A stretch of 64,000 nucleotides of DNA from Cyclobacteriaceae bacterium (GTDB lineage: Bacteria > Bacteroidota > Bacteroidia > Cytophagales > Cyclobacteriaceae). The DNA lies in assembly GCA_016787725.1 (NCBI GenBank), contig JAEUTZ010000005.1, forward strand, positions 260,317-324,316, given 5' to 3'. The translations under genes were made by a program, and so were the position numbers. The notes under the pieces are model-generated. The model was given only the letters and a program-made list of their open reading frames with translations. It was not told the DNA's origin and did not search any database. Positions within the stretch are counted from its first letter, which is position 1, and the number at the start of each line of letters is the position of its first letter. Below, one piece after another: positions 24,719 to 32,644 of this stretch.

Positions 24719-27415
24719 ATGCTCACAAACGATCACATTAGTTACATCATCAAATACTTGAATTACCGAGGCATTGTGGCCGAGGGCATACAGGATGAAT
24801 TGATCGATCACGTTTGCTCCGCAGTGGAGTTAGAAATGAAAAATGGAACTCGTTTTATCGATGCCTATCACACTGTATTAAAAGCCTTCGGCCATACCGC
24901 TGGCCTTCGTGAAACTCAAAATGAAATTATTTCCGTTGAAACCCAAAAAGTAAAAAGTATGCTGCGCAATTACTTCACCATTGCCTTTCGCAACCTCACC
25001 AAACACAGATTTTATACGTTTATTAACATAGCCGGTTTGGCCGTTGGAATTGCGGCCTGTCTGGTGATTGTTCTGTTTGTCATTAACGAGCTTAGTTACG
25101 ACAAGCACCACCTGAATGCCGGTCGCATTTATCGTGTGAATGGTGAAATCAAATTTGGCGGCAATCACTATCAACTGGCGGTATGCCCGGCACCGCTGGC
25201 CGAAACCCTGATCCAGGATTACGCGGAAGTGGAAACGGCCGTTCGATTCCGCGGCCGGGGCTCCTACCTGGTGAAACCAAACGAAACCGCGGATAATATT
25301 AAAGAGGATAACGTGATCTGGGCCGATAGCACATTCTTCAAAGTCTTCACCGTGCCTGTATTGCAGGGTCATGCCAATAGTGCCCTTCAGGAACCCAATA
25401 CAGTCGCAATCAGTCAGAAGATAGCCAATAAAATGTATCCGGATGGAAATGCGTTGGGCCAGACGTTGATCCTAGACAATCGCTGGACCATGAAAGTAAC
25501 CGCGGTGTTTGAAGACATGCCCGAAACAGGTCATTTTAAATTCGATATTTTAATTTCCATGAGTGGACTTGAAGAAGCGAAAGGGACCGTCTTCCTCAGC
25601 AACAATTTCCAAACTTATATTCTGTTAAAAGCAGGTGCTGATGCGAAAGCACTGGAAGCAAAGTTTCCCGAAATGGTTGTGAAATACATTGGGCCGCAGG
25701 CTGCGCAGGTGTTAGGGGGTGAATTCTCGATGGAAAAATTTGAAGCCTCGGGAAATAAAATTGCTTATACGTTGATTCCTGTTACGGATATCCATCTACA
25801 CTCCGATCTGACCGGTGAGTTTCGGCCGAACAGTGACATTACCTATGTTTATTTATTCAGTGCCATTGCGATTTTCATTCTTGTCATTGCCTGCATTAAT
25901 TTTATGAATCTCTCCACTGCCCGGTCTTCCAATCGGGCGAAGGAAGTTGGGGTTCGCAAAGTAATGGGCTCGTTGCGGTCGCACCTGGTGCGTCAATTTC
26001 TTACAGAATCCATCTTGTTGAGTTTGTTCTCCTTCGTGCTCGCGATCGCCCTGGCCTATCTTTTTGTGCCGGTGTTCAATGAGCTTTCCCAAAAAACCTT
26101 ACGATTGCCCTTAGCGAATCCCGGGTTTTATGGCATTGTGTTATTCGGTTCCTTGTTGGTTGGTTTAATGGCTGGATTATATCCCTCCTTTTTTCTGTCT
26201 GCCTTTAAACCAGTCAACGTTCTAAAAGGGCATGTGGCACTGGGAATGAAAAGCGGAATGATCCGTAGTGCGTTGGTCGTCTTTCAATTTGTTATCTCGA
26301 TTTTCTTAATTGTTGGTACGATTACGGTATTTCGCCAACTCAGCTATATCCAAAATAAGAAAATTGGCTTTGAAAAAGATCAGGTTTTGATTGTGCACGA
26401 TGCCTATGCGTTGCGCGATAACCTCCGATCTTTCAAAGACGAGGTAAAAAAGAATAGTTTCATTCTGCAGGGTACGATCAGCGGTTTCCTGCCCGTAAAT
26501 GGATGGCGCAGTGATCAAACCTTTTGGCCGGAAGGCACGCAGCCCACTCAGGAAAATATGGTGGGCATGCAAACCTGGGAAGTGGATCCTGATTATCTCG
26601 AAACCTTTGGTATGCACATGAAATCGGGTCGCTTTTTCTCTGAAGAATTTCCTTCCGACTCATCAGCAGTAGTTCTTAATGAAACTGCAGTACAACACTT
26701 CAACCTGGGTGATGATCCCCTCGGAAAAAAAGTCTCCACCTTCACCGGAAATAATCCTGATGGGTCACCTGATGTTAATTCGGTTGATTCCTGGACCGTA
26801 GTGGGTGTAGTGGAGAACTTTCATTTCGAATCGCTTAAGCAAAATATTTCACCCCTGGCATTTTTTCTCGAGCCGAGCAATGGCAGTGTAGCGTTCCGGT
26901 TTGAAGCGAAGAACGCTCAGAATGTAATTGCCGCCATCGAAAAAAGCTGGAAAGAGTTGGCCCCGGGCCAACCTTTTCAATACTCCTTCCTGGATGAAGA
27001 TTTTGCAAACCTCTATTCAACAGAACAGCGGCTGGGAAAAACGTTTGCGGTCTTTGCCGGATTGGCCATCGTTATTGCCTGCCTTGGGTTATTTGGGTTA
27101 ACGGCCTTTACCGCAGAACAGCGTACCAAAGAGATTGGAATCCGAAAAGTACTGGGTGCTTCTGTCAGCAGCATCATTTTCTTGCTCTCAAAAGAGTTTG
27201 GAAGATTAATTCTTATCGCCTTCATCTTTGCTGCGCCCCTGGCCTGGTATGCTGTTACCTGGTGGCTGAAGAATTACACATATAAAGTAGAAATTGGACC
27301 CTGGGTTTATGGAATGGCCGGCCTTGCAGCCTTCCTGATTGCCTGGATCACAATGAGCTTTCAATCAGTTAAAGCGGCTTCGAATAACCCGGTTAATTCA
27401 TTGCGAAGTGAATAA
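24719..27415 (+). CDS. FtsX/MacB-type ABC transporter permease with N-terminal prefix domain
   Basis: 898 residues from the ATG at 24719; an in-frame TTG 24 bases earlier is less likely. Residues 1-80 are a soluble helical prefix domain (IQDELIDHVCSAVE), as in permeases that follow padR genes. Two MacB_PCD/FtsX halves follow, each with a membrane helix, a large extracytoplasmic domain (IYRVNGEIKFGG, FKVFTVPVLQG) and three further helices (ARSSNRAKEVGVRKVMGSL; TKEIGIRKVLGASVSSI). The C-terminus ends ASNNPVNSLRSE, a typical signature. No ATPase gene lies nearby, so the nucleotide-binding partner must be encoded elsewhere. Substrate unknown; antimicrobial or lipoprotein efflux are the usual guesses. 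Confidence 0.9.
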   Translation: MLTNDHISYIIKYLNYRGIVAEGIQDELIDHVCSAVELEMKNGTRFIDAYHTVLKAFGHTAGLRETQNEIISVETQKVKSMLRNYFTIAFRNLTKHRFYTFINIAGLAVGIAACLVIVLFVINELSYDKHHLNAGRIYRVNGEIKFGGNHYQLAVCPAPLAETLIQDYAEVETAVRFRGRGSYLVKPNETADNIKEDNVIWADSTFFKVFTVPVLQGHANSALQEPNTVAISQKIANKMYPDGNALGQTLILDNRWTMKVTAVFEDMPETGHFKFDILISMSGLEEAKGTVFLSNNFQTYILLKAGADAKALEAKFPEMVVKYIGPQAAQVLGGEFSMEKFEASGNKIAYTLIPVTDIHLHSDLTGEFRPNSDITYVYLFSAIAIFILVIACINFMNLSTARSSNRAKEVGVRKVMGSLRSHLVRQFLTESILLSLFSFVLAIALAYLFVPVFNELSQKTLRLPLANPGFYGIVLFGSLLVGLMAGLYPSFFLSAFKPVNVLKGHVALGMKSGMIRSALVVFQFVISIFLIVGTITVFRQLSYIQNKKIGFEKDQVLIVHDAYALRDNLRSFKDEVKKNSFILQGTISGFLPVNGWRSDQTFWPEGTQPTQENMVGMQTWEVDPDYLETFGMHMKSGRFFSEEFPSDSSAVVLNETAVQHFNLGDDPLGKKVSTFTGNNPDGSPDVNSVDSWTVVGVVENFHFESLKQNISPLAFFLEPSNGSVAFRFEAKNAQNVIAAIEKSWKELAPGQPFQYSFLDEDFANLYSTEQRLGKTFAVFAGLAIVIACLGLFGLTAFTAEQRTKEIGIRKVLGASVSSIIFLLSKEFGRLILIAFIFAAPLAWYAVTWWLKNYTYKVEIGPWVYGMAGLAAFLIAWITMSFQSVKAASNNPVNSLRSE

Positions 27416-27422
27416 CCAATTT

Positions 27423-27452
27423 CACCAGGTGCTATTCACCTGGTGGCTTTTT
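27423..27452 (+). terminator. Terminator after the permease
   Basis: Arms CACCAGGTG (27423-27431) and CACCTGGTG (27437-27445) make a 9-base perfect stem with a 5-base loop, followed by CTTTTT. Strong intrinsic terminator closing the padR-permease transcript. Confidence 0.92.
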
Positions 27453-27640
27453 CCATTTCCGCAGTTCATAGTATATATCTCTGGGCTCCTCCCCGCCAGC
27501 TATTAATGCCTTTACCCGATAGCCAAATGAAGCGAATGTAAAGAACCACCAGGAGTGTTAACACCTAAAAGAACATTGCCAGGCGCCAAAACGGAAATTA
27601 CAACCGTGATGAAAATAAAGGTTAGTAGTTTCAAAGTTTT
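27432..27640 (-). pseudogene. Possible frameshifted remnant of a small two-helix protein
   Basis: On the minus strand one frame (27640 to 27512) reads as a hydrophobic peptide (LLTFIFITVVISVLAPG). A second frame (27557 to 27432) continues with WWFFTFASFGYRVKALI and a polar end EEPRDIYYELRKWKKPPGE before a stop. Joined by a frameshift near 27550 they would make a small two-helix membrane protein. The end overlaps the permease terminator. No ATG fits and no family was recognised, so chance composition is possible. Apart from this the stretch 27453-27746 shows nothing. Confidence 0.3.
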
Positions 27641-27746
27641 TCACCACGCTGCCTAGGGCAGTTGTAAAACGTACAAGGGCTACTTCAAATCAAAGTGAAA
27701 GGCCTTAATGGAAGTTCATTCCGCATCTAAAGAAACCCTTCAGATT

Positions 27747-28400
27747 CTACTCCCCGGCATAAGGGTCTTTAATTGTCTTTTTCTCGTATCTGATTTGCGA
27801 GAAGGTTACTGCACACTGCTTGCCCGTAGGCGACTGCGCCAAAAACCCTACGCTAAAACCTGGCTTGACTTCAAACTGAAGATGTCGTACCAAGAACCAA
27901 CTTGCTCCATCAGTAGAACAGTAGAGCGTAATCACCTTACCCGCCTTGGCCATTTTAAAAAAGGCTTTGGTCGAATCAATCTCGATGGAATTGGAGTCAT
28001 CCGAAATGTTTTTGGTTACTACACTCACTACCCTGTGGGCACCGGTATAGTCCTTCTCAAAACAAAATTTTACCCAATGGATGCTGTCGCTTTTCAACAC
28101 AAGAGCTCCGCCATCCCACTTACTGGTAAAGGCATGCTCAATGGCTGCACTCAGTACAAAATCCTCATCTGCCTGAAATAACAGCTTGGGGGCATTGTCC
28201 GTATTGTAGGTTACGTTTGGGTCGCGAAACATATCGGTTTTTTCACCGGCCACGATGGTAAGCTGATTGTTCTTCAGCGTATAGTGCAGCGGTTTATTTT
28301 CCCAAGTCAATTTGTGAGGAATGCCCGGCAGTTGCTCCGGATTTTGAGCACATCCCGAAAGGGATAAACCAATTAATAAGCAAAGCAATCCTGGCTTCAT
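27747..28400 (-). CDS. DUF1349-type lipoprotein (concanavalin-like fold)
   Basis: 217 residues. A lipobox LSLSGC at about 12-17 predicts lipid attachment. The body has the DUF1349 pattern: FRDPN, FVLSAAIEHAF, DGGALVLKSDSIHWVKFCFE, VVSVVTKNISDDSNS and FSVGFLAQSPTGKQCAVTFSQI, which form a beta-sandwich as in the C-terminal module of beta-xylosidases and uncharacterised secreted proteins. It might bind or act on carbohydrate; no catalytic residues can be assigned. It is a single gene with a 146-base gap upstream. Confidence 0.78.
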   Translation of the reverse strand: MKPGLLCLLIGLSLSGCAQNPEQLPGIPHKLTWENKPLHYTLKNNQLTIVAGEKTDMFRDPNVTYNTDNAPKLLFQADEDFVLSAAIEHAFTSKWDGGALVLKSDSIHWVKFCFEKDYTGAHRVVSVVTKNISDDSNSIEIDSTKAFFKMAKAGKVITLYCSTDGASWFLVRHLQFEVKPGFSVGFLAQSPTGKQCAVTFSQIRYEKKTIKDPYAGE

Positions 28401-28546
28401 GCATCTAAAGTTACTGCTTTTCTTTTGCAGAAATTAATCTGCGGTTATCTCCAAAAAGATCGCAACCAATTCAATAGGCTTACTAAGCCGCCAAAACGTA
28501 TGGTCGTTCAATTTCGGTCATGACTCAATACCAAGCGCCCGGCTCG

Positions 28547-29866
28547 CTAAAATCGGACCGACAAAAAGAGTACGATGGGTAAGGTAATCTCCAGTTCAGT
28601 AGTTCTTTGTTCGCTATCGGCCGTGCCCGTTAGACTTGTCTTGTCCGTAATAAAGCGTAAATAAAGATTTGACTCGGTACCTACCGTCACGCGATCCCCC
28701 AATAAGAGCATCAGCCCTGTGCGTGGGCCCAAACCCCATAGATTCCGTTTTGTTTCAGTGGTTATTGTTCCAAAAACCGGGTCACTTGTTTCTGTATGCA
28801 AGGTGGCTCCGCCTAATAATAAATCATAGCCGTAAAAAAATATCCAACGTCTGCTCAGTTGCAGCTTGCGCTCATATCCGCCCCGGAAAGCGATATCGCG
28901 GTTTATAGTTTCGCGTTGCGAAGTGCTGGGGTTGTCTACCGTTTTGCTGCGCGAGTAGCTAAAGCCCAGGCCAAAGCCACGACCGGTTTTATTTGAGTTT
29001 GAAGCAAACTGAACTTGAAATGGATTGTCGGTGGGGGTACTATTCGGATTTAGATTTATGATTTGCCGGATCAAAGGATTTATCTCCAACCCAAAATAAT
29101 TGATTCGTTTCCGGTCTGCAGTGAATCGGGTGGGCTCCTTTGCAGGTGTCCTGGCCATGGTGCTTACCGGTACTTCTTCCGAGTCCAATTTTTTCAATTG
29201 AGGCAATCGTGTAGCGGGATCTTCCCGCCTTGTTGGGTAAACGTTGGCAACACTACCCAGGCATTTATTTTCCAGGACAAAATGAGCTGACAATGATTGT
29301 TCATCGTAACGGAGATTGGTGAAGTAGGTGTTTGAGCTGCCAATACAATTGACCTTTTCATACAAGGTTTGCTTAAATGACTCATTCAGGCTTGTGCCTT
29401 CCCTGGTTCGATACCGCTTATAAACGAGCTGTTCAATCGGGTCGTTACCTCGTTTAAAAAAATACCGTTTAAGACCTCCCCCCTCATAGGCATAAAGTGT
29501 GGTGTTCCCTTCCACTAACGTCCACAGAAAAATTTCTTCCTCGCTCCACTCTGGCTCATGTACATAACTTAATAAAGAATCATCATCGCCTGAAATGTCT
29601 ATCTGTACGACTAGCCGCTTAAGTTTGAAAAGGCTGTCAATTGCAATTTCCGAAAGGCTATCCAGCGATTGCGTTTGCAGCGGGTGGTTATAACTTTTCA
29701 GGAACGTTATCTCGCTGTGAGCCTTCCACGCTTCTACTTTGATATAACACGCTGTTTTTTGATTTTTCAGGTCAATGAAATAGCCCTTTTCGTAAACCGA
29801 TTGGCCCCGCCCCAAACCCGGAAAAAATAATATGCATCCGATCAGGCAAAAGGCAGTTCTAGTCAT
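28547..29866 (-). CDS. Outer-membrane beta-barrel protein of unknown role
   Basis: 439 residues with a signal peptide (about 1-21). The first half (to about 230) is a soluble region with three cysteines (TACYIK, EKVNCIGSS, ENKCLGS). The second half is built of amphipathic strands (GFGLGFSYSRS, IAFRGGYERKLQL, FFYGYDLLLGG, YLRFITDKT) and ends LFLSVRF, a barrel-closing strand. It resembles PorT-like Bacteroidota barrels only in general form. It follows the di-haem peroxidase gene by 9 bases on the same strand, so cotranscription is likely. Function unknown. Confidence 0.65.
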   Translation of the reverse strand: MTRTAFCLIGCILFFPGLGRGQSVYEKGYFIDLKNQKTACYIKVEAWKAHSEITFLKSYNHPLQTQSLDSLSEIAIDSLFKLKRLVVQIDISGDDDSLLSYVHEPEWSEEEIFLWTLVEGNTTLYAYEGGGLKRYFFKRGNDPIEQLVYKRYRTREGTSLNESFKQTLYEKVNCIGSSNTYFTNLRYDEQSLSAHFVLENKCLGSVANVYPTRREDPATRLPQLKKLDSEEVPVSTMARTPAKEPTRFTADRKRINYFGLEINPLIRQIINLNPNSTPTDNPFQVQFASNSNKTGRGFGLGFSYSRSKTVDNPSTSQRETINRDIAFRGGYERKLQLSRRWIFFYGYDLLLGGATLHTETSDPVFGTITTETKRNLWGLGPRTGLMLLLGDRVTVGTESNLYLRFITDKTSLTGTADSEQRTTELEITLPIVLFLSVRF

Positions 29867-29875
29867 CCAGCATAA

Positions 29876-31066
29876 TTATTCCTTCATCCGGAATGGATTC
29901 GCTAACCGCGGATCAGAAATCATCTGGTAATCGGTAAGTGTAGTAAGAAAGGAAGCAATAGCCCGTATTTCACTTTGAGTCATATTCATTTGCAGCGGCT
30001 TTCCATTCGACCCCTTTAATCGATTATCAAGATTGGGACTGTTCTTGATTCCATGACTGTAATGCTCCAGTACCTCTTCCAGTGTTTTGAACCGGCCATC
30101 ATGCATATATGGCCCGGTAAGTTGCACATTGCGTAAAGACGGAATTTTAAACTGTCCGCGATGTTGATCAGTTCCGGTTATTTCCATTAGTCCGGCATCA
30201 CGGGGTGAAGCATCCAGCCCGATATCAGCAAAGCCATTGGCACTATGGCAATTGTCACAATTGAATTTATTGAAAAAAAGCTGGCGACCCAGTTCTTCCT
30301 GTGCCGACAAATTAACATCAAAATTGTGTGTATTATCTGTGTTGGGTTCTATTATGCGGAACTGCATAGCCCGATCAAATTTCGATTGATTGCTTCGAAT
30401 GCTTAACAAGAATGCGCTTAACCCGGCTGATATTCTATCCTGAGTTACGGTTTCATCACCAAATGCATTTTTCACCAACGTTTTGTATTCGGGAATCTGT
30501 TGTAATTTTTCGACCAGCGCATTCATGTCATGAATACCCATTTCAAGATGATTCATTATCGGGCGTGTTACCATCACCTTTAAGTTGCCTTCACGACCAT
30601 CCCAGAAGAGCGATGTAGGTGTGGACACAAATTCAGGTGTTACCGGCACCCCGGGCATATAACCAATCACATTCGGATCCGTAATAATTGTATCCGCGGT
30701 TACCGAAGTGGTATCTGCCAATAAAAATTCCTGAAAGGCATCGGAAATGATATTCTGAATCGGCATGGAGTTGCGGGTCGTAACCCGATTCTCAAAGCCC
30801 TGGCTCCGGGCGGAATTATCGGAAAAGGCAAGTGCTTGCTTGTGACAGCTGGCACATGAAACGGTATTGTTTAACGAAAGACGGGGATCATAAAATAGCA
30901 CGCGACCCAATGTCGGAACATCATCTGAAACGCCCTTTACGGAATAGGCAAAGGGCTGAGCCGGTAAGTCTAATACCATTTGGCGATTCTGGTTTTCAAA
31001 GGGCTCGCAAGCCAACAACAGCACCATTGCTAAAGCGGCTACTGTGTAAACAGCTTTAATTTTCAT
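29876..31066 (-). CDS. Di-haem cytochrome c peroxidase / MauG-family lipoprotein
   Basis: 396 residues. The N-terminus is a lipoprotein signal (VLLLACEP, cysteine at about 20). Two c-haem motifs, CASCHK (about 96) and CDNCHS (about 270), and the intervening SLFWDGREG match the bacterial di-haem cytochrome c peroxidase/MauG family. GPYMHDGRFKTLEEVLEHY near the end is the C-terminal haem-ligand region. Such enzymes reduce hydrogen peroxide in the periplasm with electrons from cytochrome c, or oxidise other substrates. It heads a two-gene unit with the barrel gene. Peroxidase is the default call; a MauG-like function cannot be excluded. Confidence 0.88.
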   Translation of the reverse strand: MKIKAVYTVAALAMVLLLACEPFENQNRQMVLDLPAQPFAYSVKGVSDDVPTLGRVLFYDPRLSLNNTVSCASCHKQALAFSDNSARSQGFENRVTTRNSMPIQNIISDAFQEFLLADTTSVTADTIITDPNVIGYMPGVPVTPEFVSTPTSLFWDGREGNLKVMVTRPIMNHLEMGIHDMNALVEKLQQIPEYKTLVKNAFGDETVTQDRISAGLSAFLLSIRSNQSKFDRAMQFRIIEPNTDNTHNFDVNLSAQEELGRQLFFNKFNCDNCHSANGFADIGLDASPRDAGLMEITGTDQHRGQFKIPSLRNVQLTGPYMHDGRFKTLEEVLEHYSHGIKNSPNLDNRLKGSNGKPLQMNMTQSEIRAIASFLTTLTDYQMISDPRLANPFRMKE

Positions 31067-31218
31067 GGCTTAACCGGTTTTCGATCAACTAGAGAATGAA
31101 GATAGTAAAAAGAAAAATTAATTCAATAGACACCGGATTGAACAATAGAGTTGGAAAGGATCCTATTATTAAGTGATGACTTCTGATTTTTCTTGGAATA
31201 GAATCGCCAACGATATCG

Positions 31219-32559
31219 TTACTTATACCGCTTCCCCTTCTTCATCACCATTTTCACATCCTGCAGCAAGGCCATATGCCGTAGCACATCGCCCTTCACG
31301 GCAATAATGTCGGCATACTTGCCTTCGCTTACCGTGCCAAAATCCTTTTCAACGCCCATGGCCACTGCGGGCCAATACGTAGCTGCGCGTATCGTGTACA
31401 TCGGGTCAAACCCAAACTTATTTACCCAAACATCCAGCTCGTTCCAGGTGCTCTGGCTATGGAACTTCATGGGAATACCGCTGTCGGTACCCACCAACAA
31501 AACCACTCCGGCATTTTTCAGTTGATTGATCTTCTTATCGAGGGTGGGCTTTCGAATCGGATTCAATCCAAAATAGCTCAACCGTGCAGGATGCTTGATG
31601 CTTTGCTTAATATCTGCAATAATGGAATCGGGTAACCCCAAATGCCAACTGGTGTTGTCGAGGTGTTCCGGATTGTCGCGAACAGATTCAAAGTTGTACA
31701 ACCCTTCAATGGTGGGCGTCCAGAATAACGGTCCGAGGCTCATCTTGGCGGTGCGTTCCTTGATCGCAGCAAGGATGTCTTCGGGATATTCGGGTGCTGC
31801 TGCTAATCCGGTGTGCTCAAAATTATCCACCCCGGCCTTCAGTCCTCTCCGGATTTCATCCGGGCGGTGTGAGTGTGCCACCACTTTCAGTTTGTTTTTG
31901 TGCGCCTCATCCACCACCGCCATATATTCTGCTTCGGTCATTTCATCCTGATCGATCAGCTTGATGCAATCGACTCCAGCCTTGGCCAGTTGCCTTACTT
32001 TTGTCCGCGCATCCTCAGCCCCTTTCACCCCCCAACGAAATTCCGCGGTTCCTGGATAGGGTTCATGTTGAATGAACGGTCCGCTCATGTACATAGTCGG
32101 GCCCGGGATTTCGCCTTTGTTAATCCGGTCGCGGACGGAAAGACTGGCCTCCAACGGTCCGCCCAAATCGCGCGCACTGGTAATCCCCGCCATTAATAAT
32201 TGATGGGCGCTGGACGGCATGATCACGTCTTTCTGAATCTTCATGTACTTCTTATCCCAATGGGCATAATCACTGTGGCCATTAATCATCAGGTGCACGT
32301 GCATGTCCCATAATCCGGGCATCACACTCATTCCTTCTGTCGAAATGATTTCTGCCCCTTTCGGGATTTCAATATGCCCAACTGTACCAATGGCTTTTAT
32401 GCGTTCGCCTTCAATGATAATGACGGAGTTGAGCAACGGTTTGCCGCCATACCCATCGATAAGGGTGCCGCCAACAAGCGCTTTGGTCTGGGCGAAGGAG
32501 TTGATTGATAATAGTGAGAATAGAAAGAAGTAGATGCGCATAGAAATCTGGTTAGCCAA
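31219..32559 (-). CDS. Secreted amidohydrolase family protein
   Basis: 446 residues. A signal peptide (about 7-23, FFLFSLLSINSFAQ) precedes the composite domain and TIM barrel. Metal motif MHVHLM (about 86), AHSH (about 225), ENFEHTG and GTDSGIPM (about 360) match the imidazolonepropionase/prolidase-like amidohydrolase branch. The KLIDQDEMT segment lies where the carboxylated lysine is expected. It may hydrolyse a dipeptide or cyclic amide in the periplasm; the substrate is unknown. Start ambiguity is small (alternative Met seven residues in). It stands alone with 152 featureless bases before the peroxidase gene. Confidence 0.82.
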   Translation of the reverse strand: MANQISMRIYFFLFSLLSINSFAQTKALVGGTLIDGYGGKPLLNSVIIIEGERIKAIGTVGHIEIPKGAEIISTEGMSVMPGLWDMHVHLMINGHSDYAHWDKKYMKIQKDVIMPSSAHQLLMAGITSARDLGGPLEASLSVRDRINKGEIPGPTMYMSGPFIQHEPYPGTAEFRWGVKGAEDARTKVRQLAKAGVDCIKLIDQDEMTEAEYMAVVDEAHKNKLKVVAHSHRPDEIRRGLKAGVDNFEHTGLAAAPEYPEDILAAIKERTAKMSLGPLFWTPTIEGLYNFESVRDNPEHLDNTSWHLGLPDSIIADIKQSIKHPARLSYFGLNPIRKPTLDKKINQLKNAGVVLLVGTDSGIPMKFHSQSTWNELDVWVNKFGFDPMYTIRAATYWPAVAMGVEKDFGTVSEGKYADIIAVKGDVLRHMALLQDVKMVMKKGKRYK

Positions 32560-32644
32560 GAAGAAAGGTAAGGTAAAAGCAACTTGCCGTCAAGGCAAAT
32601 TACAATTCACGCCTTCCTGATTCCGGGATACCGGTCCTCAATCG

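Noticed and set aside
32285..32305. CACGTG core resembling parS
   Set aside because: Flanks are TG and CA rather than the TTn/nAA needed for parS; it lies within the amidohydrolase gene.
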